From the NCBI GenBank assembly GCA_900757595.1, contig CAAEOL010000023.1, forward strand, positions 25,000-88,999: 64,000 nucleotides of DNA, in the 5' to 3' direction. The stretch comes from an uncultured Collinsella sp. Its GTDB lineage: Bacteria > Actinomycetota > Coriobacteriia > Coriobacteriales > Coriobacteriaceae. Below the pieces are notes generated by a model, which was not told where the DNA came from, did not search any database, and worked only from the letters and a program-made list of their open reading frames with translations. The position numbers and the translations under genes were made by a program. Shown in pieces: positions 8,108 through 16,455 of the stretch (positions are counted from its first letter, which is position 1; each line of letters begins with the position of its first letter).

Positions 8108-9340
8108 CTAGACTTCGTATTTCGCTTTGATATTCCTTGAGAATGAACTGTAGTCTTCGTAGAGTTCGTCTCTGCTTTCATCTTCCGCGCGGTTTATGCG
8201 TTCAAGGAGTTTGTCCTTTGGGGACTCTTTTGTAATTTCTGACCTGCCGTCGGGTATTGCGGATTGCAAGAATAATTCCAGGGCGTGGACGTCTTTGAGT
8301 ATGTAGCCCGTCGAACGACCCGCTCCTGTTTTCTCGATTGCGCTGCAACCAACAAGCTGACTGAGAGTTCGTTTAACGGTTATCTCGCTGATATCGGGGC
8401 AGTTGGACTGGATGTCGGATTTCTTGATGACGCCGGGTCTCTGCTGAAATAGAGCAGCTATACGTGCTTGCTTCGACATGGGGTGAGTGCCAGATTCAAT
8501 CTGGGTGTGCTGCTCGAGCTGTCGGTAGGCCGCCAGGATGGTTCCGAGCATAAAACGGATAAAGGGCACTTCGGTGTTTTGATTTTCATTCCATCCAGTG
8601 GAGCTTGCGGCGAGGGCGTTGTAGTAAAGCGCTTTATTGTCTTCAATGAGACGTTCGATGCTGATGTAACGCGCAACGTCGTATCCAGTCTTTTCGAGTA
8701 GCAGCGTTGTAAGGAGCCGGCTCATCCTACCATTGCCATCGTTGAAGGGATGAATGCTGACAAAATCGAAGATGAAGCGCAATGATATAAGGAGGGGGTC
8801 GCAAACTTGACGAGATAAGGCATCATTGAGGGACCGACAGGCTTCTTCGATAAGTCCGGGGGTTGCCAGGGCCGAAGGCGGCCTAAAGCGCACAAATCGA
8901 TTGCCTTGATCGTCGATGGAGATGATTTCGTTATCGCTATCTTTCCAATGGCCCCCATACGAGATTGCTGTGTGTGCCATGAGGTCACGATGCAACTGCA
9001 AAATGACCGATGGCGTTACGGGAATGAAATCGTGCTGCTCGTGAATAAGCGACAGCGCATCTCGGTATCCAGCGATTTCTTCCTCTGCGCGGGAGCTTGG
9101 CTTGGCGGAATACGCCATGATTGCTTTGAGCCTTTTTTGGGTGGTAACAATTCCTTCAAGTCCGTTGGAGGATTGGGTGCTTTGAATCTTAGCTTCCTCC
9201 ATAAGGGACGATAGAAGCTCGGGTTTGACTTGGCTCAGAACAAGTTGTCGGCCTTTATGCTCGCGTATCGAGAGAAGGAGATTGGTGATTGGGGTTGCTT
9301 CGAGTTCCGCTGGGACAGTGGCGTAATCGAACTGTCGCAT
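8108..9340 (-). CDS. fic: Fic-domain protein with N-terminal inhibitory helix and C-terminal winged helix
   Basis: The 410-residue protein carries the full Fic active-site motif HPFNDGNGR (about 197-205), so it should be an active AMP-transferase. An N-terminal SNGLEG segment (about 58-63) matches the S/T-x-x-x-E-G/N inhibitory motif that blocks ATP binding in class II Fic proteins, so it is likely self-inhibited. The C-terminus (about 288-350, ARIAALFQQRPGVIKKSDI ... TVKRTLSQLVG) looks like a DNA-binding winged helix. No antitoxin gene is nearby. A perfect 32-bp inverted repeat abuts its start. Confidence 0.9.
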   Translation of the reverse strand: MRQFDYATVPAELEATPITNLLLSIREHKGRQLVLSQVKPELLSSLMEEAKIQSTQSSNGLEGIVTTQKRLKAIMAYSAKPSSRAEEEIAGYRDALSLIHEQHDFIPVTPSVILQLHRDLMAHTAISYGGHWKDSDNEIISIDDQGNRFVRFRPPSALATPGLIEEACRSLNDALSRQVCDPLLISLRFIFDFVSIHPFNDGNGRMSRLLTTLLLEKTGYDVARYISIERLIEDNKALYYNALAASSTGWNENQNTEVPFIRFMLGTILAAYRQLEQHTQIESGTHPMSKQARIAALFQQRPGVIKKSDIQSNCPDISEITVKRTLSQLVGCSAIEKTGAGRSTGYILKDVHALELFLQSAIPDGRSEITKESPKDKLLERINRAEDESRDELYEDYSSFSRNIKAKYEV

Positions 9341-9348
9341 GTGGCTCC

Positions 9349-9423
9349 TTTCAGTATCACGAACATACTTTCGGTATCATAATAACATAGAATGATACCG
9401 AAAGTATGTTCGTGATACTGAAA
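9349..9423. promoter_or_regulatory. Perfect 32-bp inverted repeat upstream of fic
   Basis: The arms 9349-9380 and 9392-9423 are exact reverse complements around an 11-nt AT-rich spacer. Each arm contains smaller palindromic words (GTATCAC, GGTATCAT). The repeat begins eight bases from the fic start codon, so it must overlap the fic promoter or leader. A binding site for the Fic winged helix is a reasonable guess. Confidence 0.6.
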
Positions 9424-9480
9424 CAAGGTAAGAGGCGCGCTTCACAGCTGCTTGGAAAGCGCGGATTTGACTATCTAATT

Positions 9481-9697
9481 GTCTCATCTGTAACAGTTGA
9501 AACCAAAAAAACTCGGCTAGATGTTACAGATCGAGATTGTTTGGATTGGTTCGAACGTTTGTCTCGATCTGTAACAGGTAGGGCCGGAATACTCGGTTAC
9601 GTGTTACAGATCGAGATCTTCAAGTTCGGGCCGCTCGTTTGTCTTGATCTATAACAGGTAGGACCGAAAACCCCTGCTAGATGTTACAGATTGAGAC
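9481..9697. repeat. Three tandem copies of the TGTAACA hairpin element
   Basis: Units at 9481-9537, 9561-9616 and 9641-9697 each start with GTCT(C/T) and an ATCTGTAACA-like arm, and end with TGTTACAGAT(C/T)GAGA. The inner part usually contains a (T)AG ... CTA pair and a CCGA/TCGG mini-stem, so each unit can fold along its whole length. Further copies are at 14362, 19292 and 19372. Confidence 0.8.
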
Positions 9698-9714
9698 AAG
9701 CGGGTCGCTCAAAA

Positions 9715-9759
9715 CAAAAAAGCCGCATGCGATCCCGTGGAGGGACTCACATGCGGCCG
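9715..9759 (-). terminator. Terminator of lacE1-lacG1
   Basis: On the minus strand a GGCCGCATGTGAGTCC ... GCATGCGGC hairpin is followed by TTTTTTG. Confidence 0.8.
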
Positions 9760-9782
9760 ACAGGGGAGGTATGCGGCGGAAA

Positions 9783-11204
9783 CTAGGCCATGAGCAGGCC
9801 GGTCTCCGCGACGTTCTTGTACCAGTACGCGCTCGCCTTGGGATAGCGCTTCTGGGTCTCAAAGTCGATGTAGAACAGGCCATAGCGCTTGTTATAGCCG
9901 TTGGTCCAGGAGAACTGGTCCTGCAGCGACCACACAAAGTAACCGTCGACGTTTACGCCGCCGTCGATTGCCTTGAGGATCCACGCGAGATGCTGACGCA
10001 TATAGTCGATGCGAGGGGCATCGTCGATAAAGCCGTCCTCAAAGTCGTCCTTATAGCCCATGCCGTTCTCGGTGATGTAGATCTTCTTGTAGTTGGGGTA
10101 ATCGTTCTTAATGCGGAGCAGCAGGTCGTACAGGCCCTCGGGATAGATGATCCAGTCCCAATCGGTGGTGGGAACGCCTTCGCGCACGCATGCCTCGCCC
10201 ACGCCCTTGAGGAACCAGCGCGAGGAGCCCTTGTCGCCGGTGCCATTGTGGTTGATGTCGTTTTCGCCCTCGGCGGCACGCAGGAACTGGCACTTGTAGG
10301 TGTTGACGCCCAGGCAATCGTTGTAGGGGAGCGCGGCGGTCAGCGCGGCGATGTCCTCGTCGCGGACGTCGAGCTCGCCGCCGGCGATATGGGCCAGCTT
10401 GGTCGCAGCTTCCATGGTGTCGGCTGCATAGTGGCCGCGGAAGGTGGCGTCGAGTACCCAGCGGTTGTTGATGACGTCGGCCATGCGAGCTGCCTCGCAG
10501 TCGGCGGCATTGTTGGGGTCGAGGGGATACTTGGGCTCCAGGTTCTGGACAATGCCGATCTCGCCCTCAAAGCCGCCCTCATGGAAGGCGACGACAGCCT
10601 TGGCGTGGGCCACCATCATGTTGTGCATGAGCTGGAAGGCCTTGTCCAGGCGGTACTTCTCGCCGTGCGGCCAGTTGCCGACGATAAAGCTGCCCTCGGC
10701 GGTTGCGGGAATCTCGTTAAACGTGAACCAGTGCTTGACCTCGGTGAACTCGGCAAAGCAGAACTTGGCGTACTCGACGAAGGCGTCGATGGTCGTGCGC
10801 GTCAGGAAGCCCTCGCCACCGTTCTGGTAAAAGGCCTCGGGCGTATCGAAGTGATCGAGCGTGACATAGGGGATAACGCCAGCTTTGTTGCAGGTGGCAA
10901 AAAGCTCGTGATAGAAAGCGACGCCCTCGGGGTTAACCTCGCCGGTGCCACTGGGGAAGATACGGCTCCAAGCGATGGAGACGCGAATGCCGTTGATGCC
11001 GAAGCGCTGGCACAGGTCGATATCGACCGGATACTTGTTGTAGAAATCGCTTGCGGGGTCGGGGGAGAAGCGACCCTGAGCAGCCAGGAAATCGTCCCAG
11101 GGCACTTTGCCCTTGCCGTGCGTGCGGGTCTCACCCTCAACCTGGTAAGCGGCGGTGGCGCCGCCAAACACAAAGCCGTCGGGGAACTGCATGGGGTTGT
11201 TCAT
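9783..11204 (-). CDS. lacG: 6-phospho-beta-galactosidase, cassette 1
   Basis: This 473-residue GH1 enzyme hydrolyses lactose-6-phosphate to galactose-6-P and glucose. The acid/base Glu164 lies in WFTFNE and the nucleophile Glu379 in YITENGMG. Ser432, Lys439 and Tyr441 in FSWTNGYNKRYG match the phosphate-binding Ser428/Lys435/Tyr437 of lactococcal LacG with a constant +4 offset. Trp433 matches the residue associated with galacto- over gluco-configured substrates. It lies 75 bases behind lacE1 on the same strand, so it is co-transcribed. Confidence 0.92.
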   Translation of the reverse strand: MNNPMQFPDGFVFGGATAAYQVEGETRTHGKGKVPWDDFLAAQGRFSPDPASDFYNKYPVDIDLCQRFGINGIRVSIAWSRIFPSGTGEVNPEGVAFYHELFATCNKAGVIPYVTLDHFDTPEAFYQNGGEGFLTRTTIDAFVEYAKFCFAEFTEVKHWFTFNEIPATAEGSFIVGNWPHGEKYRLDKAFQLMHNMMVAHAKAVVAFHEGGFEGEIGIVQNLEPKYPLDPNNAADCEAARMADVINNRWVLDATFRGHYAADTMEAATKLAHIAGGELDVRDEDIAALTAALPYNDCLGVNTYKCQFLRAAEGENDINHNGTGDKGSSRWFLKGVGEACVREGVPTTDWDWIIYPEGLYDLLLRIKNDYPNYKKIYITENGMGYKDDFEDGFIDDAPRIDYMRQHLAWILKAIDGGVNVDGYFVWSLQDQFSWTNGYNKRYGLFYIDFETQKRYPKASAYWYKNVAETGLLMA

Positions 11205-11279
11205 GAGTCATCCTTTCTGTGGGATACGAATAGGGAGAGATGCCCGAACTGGGGATCCGGGCACCAACAGAGGGAGGAG

Positions 11280-13058
11280 CTAGTCGAGGTTCTCGCGGAG
11301 CCACTTGATGGCGCCGGCGGGGTCGCGAGTAAGGTCGATATATTCCTTGCCGCGCGGGGCGAGCAGCTTAATGCCCAGACGATCGGTGTCGGCCTTCATG
11401 TCGTTGTAGTAGCTACGAACCTGCGGGGCGAGCACGATGACGTCGTACTGATCCATGATGGCAGTGTGCTGGCCATAGGCGCCTGCGGAGGAAGCGATGT
11501 TCTCTCCGGTCTGCGCGGCACCTTCTTTGATGGCGTTGGCAAGCATGGCAGAGGTGCCGGCGCCGGCGCACAGGACGAGGACCTTCAGGCCATCGACATC
11601 CTTCTTGGCGGATGCATCGGCGGCGGGCTCGGGCTGATCGGCGACAGGCTTGCTGTCGGCGGCGGCAACGGTCGTCTCGACGGAAGCGGTAGCCTGCTCG
11701 ACAGCGGGCGCAGAGGCGTTGGCGGCGATGACAGCGGCACCATCGGACTCGAGACCCAGCTCGGCGGCGCGCTCGGCCTCCTGGTCGCAGAGCAGCTTAT
11801 CGTATGCCTTCAAGAACGGCAGGTAGATGATGGCGTCCAGCAAGATGATGATCGCGACAAACACCAGGGCGATAAGCTGGAAGTTCGTGGTAATGAAGAT
11901 GCCGATGGGGGCGGGGGTGGCCCAAGGCACCACGAAGGAGAAGCCGTTCATGCCCACGTTATCGATAAAGAACTTGGCAACACTCACGTTGACGCAGCCG
12001 GCGGCAACAAAGGGGATGAGCATGTAGGGGTTAAGGATCATCGGCGCGCCAAAGAGCAGCGGTTCGTTGACGGCGAATGCGACAGGAACAATCGAGGCCT
12101 TGCCGACGGCTTTGAGCTGCTTGGACTTCATAAAGAGAATCAGCAGAAGCGGCACGATGAAGGTGGCGCCGGTACCGCCGAACTCACCCACGAGCGACAT
12201 GTTAAAGGTGAGGGAGTGGGCGGGGTGGCCACCGGCCAGCAGAACCTGCAGGTTCTCGGCCTGGTTGGCAAGACGGATGGGGTCGATGCCCGGCTGGACG
12301 ATCGAGGGGCCGTGGACGCCGATGAACCAGAAGAACGCGGTTGCTGCCTGGATAAGGATAAGGCCAGGATAGGTTTCTGCAGCGGTAAAGAGCGGGGAGA
12401 GCAGTTTGATAAGCAGCTCGGAGAACGGAACGCCCATGAGGTTGCGCACGACGACATCGATGATGCCGCAGATGATGACGGCGCCGCCAAAGGGGATGAT
12501 GTCACGGAAGTTCTGAGCGATGGCGCCCGGGACCTCCTTGGGCAGCTTAATAGTCAGATCGCGCGAGACGCAGAACTTATAGACCCACACGGTAATGAAC
12601 GCGGCGATATAGGCCGAGAACAGACCGCGCGTGCCCATGCTGGTGCAATCGAAGACCGAAAGTTCGGAGCCGTTGAACTTGGTGGTGAACTGCGTGACTG
12701 CGAGCAGCAGCATGCTGCACTGGGCGGCCACCATGGTGGAACCGTCGTTGAGAACTTTGCCGGCGGGCATGCGACGGTTCATGGAAGCCGTAAAGTTCTT
12801 GGCAGTGGTGCCGGCAACCATGATGCCCATGACGCCCATGGTGAAGTTGTAGAGCTTGTTGCACCAGTCGATGAGCGGCTGGGGCAGTGTGATGCCAACC
12901 ACGCCGGGAAGCGTGGCGATCAACAGAAAGATCGAAGAGGTGAGGACGATGGGCATGCACCCAAGGAATCCGTCCTTGATGGCCTGGAGGTAGATGTTCC
13001 TCGAGATCTTCTCAAAGAACGGCTGATGCTTTTCGAGCATCTTTACGATGGCGTCCAT
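11280..13058 (-). CDS. lacE: PTS lactose-family EIICB, cassette 1
   Basis: The 592-residue protein has a membrane EIIC domain (about 1-425) followed by an Ala/Glu/Pro-rich linker and a cytoplasmic EIIB domain (about 488-592). The phospho-cysteine is Cys497 in VLVLCAGAGTSAML. EIIC hallmarks VHGPSIVQPG and AVNEPLLFGAP are present. It imports and phosphorylates a beta-galactoside, using phosphate from LacF (24401) since no EIIA is fused or adjacent. It is first in a lacE-lacG unit, divergent from lacI1, with paired operators at 13163-13205. Confidence 0.93.
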   Translation of the reverse strand: MDAIVKMLEKHQPFFEKISRNIYLQAIKDGFLGCMPIVLTSSIFLLIATLPGVVGITLPQPLIDWCNKLYNFTMGVMGIMVAGTTAKNFTASMNRRMPAGKVLNDGSTMVAAQCSMLLLAVTQFTTKFNGSELSVFDCTSMGTRGLFSAYIAAFITVWVYKFCVSRDLTIKLPKEVPGAIAQNFRDIIPFGGAVIICGIIDVVVRNLMGVPFSELLIKLLSPLFTAAETYPGLILIQAATAFFWFIGVHGPSIVQPGIDPIRLANQAENLQVLLAGGHPAHSLTFNMSLVGEFGGTGATFIVPLLLILFMKSKQLKAVGKASIVPVAFAVNEPLLFGAPMILNPYMLIPFVAAGCVNVSVAKFFIDNVGMNGFSFVVPWATPAPIGIFITTNFQLIALVFVAIIILLDAIIYLPFLKAYDKLLCDQEAERAAELGLESDGAAVIAANASAPAVEQATASVETTVAAADSKPVADQPEPAADASAKKDVDGLKVLVLCAGAGTSAMLANAIKEGAAQTGENIASSAGAYGQHTAIMDQYDVIVLAPQVRSYYNDMKADTDRLGIKLLAPRGKEYIDLTRDPAGAIKWLRENLD

Positions 13059-13162
13059 AGAGCTCCTTTGCTACTTAATGCGCGATGCATGTGGATGGAA
13101 CTGGTCGTCGATGGATGGTCAGGACTGCCCGGAAACCTTCCTGCTTAAGGAAGGCATTGCGA

Positions 13163-13205
13163 AATGACAACGTAGGACATTTCGTTAATGACAACGTAAG
13201 ACATT
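13163..13205. promoter_or_regulatory. Paired operator candidates for LacI regulator 1
   Basis: AATGACAACGTA(G/A)GACATT occurs at 13163-13181 and again at 13187-13205, 24 bases apart, inside the lacE1/lacI1 divergent promoter. It is a variant of the ACGTTAACAT operator seen in the other three LacI intergenic regions. Confidence 0.7.
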
Positions 13206-13230
13206 ATTGGAAGAGCAACAAGGATTTACG

Positions 13231-13240
13231 GGTGAACGGT
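13231..13240 (+). promoter_or_regulatory. GTGAACGGT motif upstream of lacI1
   Basis: GGTGAACGGT here belongs to a set of similar CCGTGAACGGT sites before lacI2 (18095), lacI3 (23061), lacF (24247, inverted), lacA (26132), lacI4 (32991), aguB (45469) and aguA2 (57817). Confidence 0.5.
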
Positions 13241-13334
13241 CGATATTGTCCGATAAACGGCTGATTTGTCAGTCGGGCAGGTAGTGTATGCTAGAACGCA
13301 AAAAACAAGCGATACGAAACCGACTGGAGAAGCA

Positions 13335-14345
13335 GTGGCAACGATGGACAAGAAAAGCGTCTCAATGAACGATGTGGCGGTTGCCGCGGGTGTTTCCCTC
13401 AAGACGGTGTCTCGTGTGATCAATGAGCCCGATAGCGTGCGAGAGTCGACGCGCGATAGGGTCCATGCTGCCATGGAAGCGCTTGAGTTCCGGGCGAACT
13501 TTGCCGCGCGTTCACTCAAGTTGGGTCGTTACGGGTGCATCGGCGTCGTGATGTTCCACTTGTCGGGCGGCGCCGTGGACATGATTGACGGTATCGCAGA
13601 TGCCGCCGAAGAGCGAGGCTTTGCGCTCACGATGATTAAGAAGCGCGCAGGGGAGAAGATGACCCTTGCTGATGCGGCACGTAGGATGTCGCAGCTTCCC
13701 GTCGACGGCATGATCTTCAACCTGCGTCAGATGGTCGATGACTTTGATACCTTTGAGGCGCCGAAAGACCTCAAGACGGTGATTATCACGCCGATGGAAC
13801 ATCCTACCTGCTCTACCGTTAGTGACGATCAAGAGGGTGGTGCGCGCATGGCGTGCGAGCACTTTTTAAATCGCGGGCACAAGAACGTGTATTTCGTCTC
13901 TGGTAAGAAAGAGTCGCTGTCGAGCCAGTGCCGTATGAAAGGTTGGCGTGCGGCACTCGAGGCGCGTGGCATTGAGCCGCCCGAGCCTCTGCAAGGCGAT
14001 TGGAATGCGGATAGTGGCTATGCCGCGGGCCTTGTGCTTGCCGATAAACCCGATTGCACGGCGGTCCTCGCTGCTAACGACTGCATGGCAAACGGCGTGA
14101 TGATGGCTCTACGTGACAAAGGGCTCAGTGTGCCCGACGACGTGTCCGTGATCGGCTTCGACGATGAGCTTTACAAGACGATTCCCAACTCGATTCTGAC
14201 GTCGGTGAAGTTTCGCCACCGCGAGCTGGGCATCCGCGCGCTCAATGAGGTCGTCGCAGGTCTTGAGGCTCCGAGCTCCAGAAGCCGTACGCTCGTCTCG
14301 GGCGTGTTGGTCGAGCGTTCCAGCGTAAAGGACCTACGGGCGTAG
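13335..14345 (+). CDS. LacI-family regulator 1 of the lactose PTS cassette
   Basis: The 336-residue protein has an N-terminal LacI HTH (SMNDVAVAAGVSLKTVSRVI) and a periplasmic-binding-protein-like effector domain (DGMIFNLRQM, TAVLAANDCMANGVM, DDVSVIGFDDE). The two residues matching LacI Tyr17-Gln18 are Leu-Lys. The GTG at 13335 follows GGAGAAGCA; ATG at 13344 is the alternative start. It is divergent from lacE1-lacG1, which it probably represses. A TGTAACA hairpin element lies just downstream. Confidence 0.88.
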   Translation: MATMDKKSVSMNDVAVAAGVSLKTVSRVINEPDSVRESTRDRVHAAMEALEFRANFAARSLKLGRYGCIGVVMFHLSGGAVDMIDGIADAAEERGFALTMIKKRAGEKMTLADAARRMSQLPVDGMIFNLRQMVDDFDTFEAPKDLKTVIITPMEHPTCSTVSDDQEGGARMACEHFLNRGHKNVYFVSGKKESLSSQCRMKGWRAALEARGIEPPEPLQGDWNADSGYAAGLVLADKPDCTAVLAANDCMANGVMMALRDKGLSVPDDVSVIGFDDELYKTIPNSILTSVKFRHRELGIRALNEVVAGLEAPSSRSRTLVSGVLVERSSVKDLRA

Positions 14346-14361
14346 ACGTGCTCGGCTCGTT

Positions 14362-14420
14362 CATCTCAATCTGTAACAGTTAGGATCGAAAAACTCGGCT
14401 AGATGTTACAGATTGAGATG
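14362..14420. repeat. TGTAACA hairpin element, copy 4
   Basis: CATCTCAATCTGTAACA and its exact reverse complement bound this 59-nt unit, with CGA AAAAC TCG-type pairing inside. It lies between lacI1 and lacE2, which are convergent. Confidence 0.8.
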
Positions 14421-14446
14421 AACAGGAGGACGGGTGCGGTCTAAAC

Positions 14447-14488
14447 AAAATGGCCCGCGCATCACACATCGATGCACGGGCCATTTTT
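14447..14488. terminator. Bidirectional terminator between lacI1 and lacE2
   Basis: A 17-bp stem (one mismatch) has an A-run on its left and a T-run on its right, so it can serve both convergent genes. Confidence 0.75.
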
Positions 14489-14518
14489 TGTCTGCGAGCG
14501 GTAGGTAGCGTCAGCGTC

Positions 14519-16279
14519 TTATGCCTCGAGGTTTTCCTCGATCCAGGCGACGGCACCCTTGGGATCCTTAGTGAGGTCGATGTACTGTTTGCCCTTGGGC
14601 GACAGCAGCGTGATGCCCAGGCGGTCGGTGTCGGCCTTCATCTCGTTGTAATAGGTGCGAACCTGCGGAGCCAGGACGATGACGTTGTACTGGTCCATGA
14701 TGGCGTAGTGACTACCGTAGGCACCGGCGTTGGCGGTAATGTCGATGCCCAGCTCGTCGGCGCCTTCCTTAAGCGCGTTGGCGAGCAGTGCAGAGGTGCC
14801 GGCGCCAGCGCACAGAACCAGAACCCTCAGGTCCTTGCCCTTAAGGGCGGACGGAGCTGCGGAGGCCTCAGTGGCAGAAGCGGTCTCGACAACGGGAGCC
14901 TCAACGGCGGGGGCGGCAGCGGTCTTGACGGTCTTGGTCTCCTCGGCCTCTTCTTCGGCCAGGGTCTCGGCCTCCTGCTTGCACAGGACGTTGTCGTAGG
15001 CCTTGCAGAACGGGTAGTAGATCAAGAAGTCAACGACCAGCAGGACGACAACCAGGACCAGAGAGATCGGCTGGAAGTTGGTGTCGATGAAGGTGCCGAT
15101 CGGTCCGGGGAGTGCCCACGGCATGGCATAGATAAAGCCGTTCATGCCCAAAAAGTCGATGAAGAACTTACCAATGAGGACGTTGGCCACGGGGGCAAAC
15201 AGGAACGGGATCAGGAAGTACGGGTTGAGGATGATGGGCGCGGCGAACAGCAGCGGCTCGTTGACGGCGAACATCACGGGTACGACAGAGGCTTTGCCGA
15301 CGGCCTTGAGCTGCTTGGAGCGCATAAAGAGCAGGAAGATGATCGGGACAATGAACGTGGCGCCGGTGCCGCCGAGTTCGCCGATGTAGTTACCGAAGTT
15401 CTCGGTCAGGGCGAGGGCGGGGTGACCGCCGGCCTGCAGCGTGGCGAGGTTGGTGGTGATGTTGCCAAACAGCGCGGCGTTGAGGGCAGGTTTAACGACC
15501 GAGGGGCCGTGGATGCCCATGAACCAGAACAGCGGGATCATGAACCAGATGAGGGCGAGGCCGGCGTAGGAATCGGCAGCGGCGAACAGCGGGCTCACCA
15601 GCGTGGAGATGACGTTGGCAAACGGGACGGCCAAGCAGGTGCGGCAGATAACGTCGATGACGGCGACAAACAGGATGGAGAAGCTGAAGGCGAAGATGTC
15701 GCGGAAGTTCTGGGCGATGGCGCCGGGGACTTCTTTGGGCAGCTTGATGGTGATGTCTCGCTTAATGCAGAAGGCATAGATGTTGACCGTGGCAAATGCG
15801 GCGACAAAGGAGCTCAGCAGGCCCTTGGTGCCCATGTTGTCGGTAAAGAACACCGAGACATCGGCGCCGTCGATCTTGGCACTCGTCTGGGTAACGGCCA
15901 AGATGAGCATAGCGCACATGGCGGCGACCATGGTGCTCGTGGCGTTGATGGCCTTGCCGGCAGGCATGCGGCGGTTCTTGGAGCCGGTCAGCGCGCTTGC
16001 GGTGGTGCCGGCGACCATGATGCCCACGACGCCCATCGTGAAGTTGTAAACCTTGTTGCAGAAGTTCACGACGTCGACGTTCCACCAGTCGGGCAGCGTA
16101 AAGCCACCGACCGTGGCGACAACGCCCGGCAGGGTCGAAATAAGCAGGAAGACAGAAGAAGACAGAATGATGGGCATTGCTGCCAAAAAGCCGTCTTTAA
16201 TGGCCTGAAGGTAGATGTTCTTAGAGACCTTGTCGAAGTACGGCTGACCTTTCTCCAAGAACTTAACGATCGATTCCAT
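14519..16279 (-). CDS. lacE: PTS lactose-family EIICB, cassette 2
   Basis: This 586-residue protein has the same layout as the copy at 11280: EIIC (begins MESIVKFLEKGQPYFDKVSK), a low-complexity Ala/Glu linker, and EIIB with the active cysteine in VLVLCAGAGTSALLAN. EIIC motifs IHGPSVVKP and AVNEPLLFAAP are seen. The ATG follows GAGGAGCGTGAACT. Here lacE is second, 176 bases behind lacG2, the reverse of cassettes 1 and 3. It probably accepts phosphate from LacF. Its specificity may differ within beta-galactosides or cellobiose-like sugars. Confidence 0.92.
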   Translation of the reverse strand: MESIVKFLEKGQPYFDKVSKNIYLQAIKDGFLAAMPIILSSSVFLLISTLPGVVATVGGFTLPDWWNVDVVNFCNKVYNFTMGVVGIMVAGTTASALTGSKNRRMPAGKAINATSTMVAAMCAMLILAVTQTSAKIDGADVSVFFTDNMGTKGLLSSFVAAFATVNIYAFCIKRDITIKLPKEVPGAIAQNFRDIFAFSFSILFVAVIDVICRTCLAVPFANVISTLVSPLFAAADSYAGLALIWFMIPLFWFMGIHGPSVVKPALNAALFGNITTNLATLQAGGHPALALTENFGNYIGELGGTGATFIVPIIFLLFMRSKQLKAVGKASVVPVMFAVNEPLLFAAPIILNPYFLIPFLFAPVANVLIGKFFIDFLGMNGFIYAMPWALPGPIGTFIDTNFQPISLVLVVVLLVVDFLIYYPFCKAYDNVLCKQEAETLAEEEAEETKTVKTAAAPAVEAPVVETASATEASAAPSALKGKDLRVLVLCAGAGTSALLANALKEGADELGIDITANAGAYGSHYAIMDQYNVIVLAPQVRTYYNEMKADTDRLGITLLSPKGKQYIDLTKDPKGAVAWIEENLEA

Positions 16280-16455
16280 AGTTCACGCTCCTCTTTGCAT
16301 GAAATCTTAATGGCATGGACGTTGAAAACCTATATGGTCTCCCGCTTGCTAAAAGCCCGGGTGCAGGCGGGGTCGGTCCCAGGGGGAGAGAGGGGAGCGG
16401 CTGGGTTTGTATCGCATAGGGCCGCTCCCTTCTCGGGGGAAAGCGAGGCGATGCG

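Noticed and set aside
8108..9340. Fic toxin-antitoxin pair
   Set aside because: No separate antitoxin frame adjoins it; the inhibitory motif is inside the protein itself.
9481..9697. CRISPR array formed by the tandem TGTAACA units
   Set aside because: The units vary internally, are palindromic over their whole length, have uneven spacing and occur singly elsewhere. No cas genes are present.
9681..13148. Very long open frame (over 1,100 codons) on the plus strand opposite lacG1-lacE1
   Set aside because: It is the antisense shadow of high-GC genes with clear family motifs on the minus strand, and it has no recognisable domain of its own.
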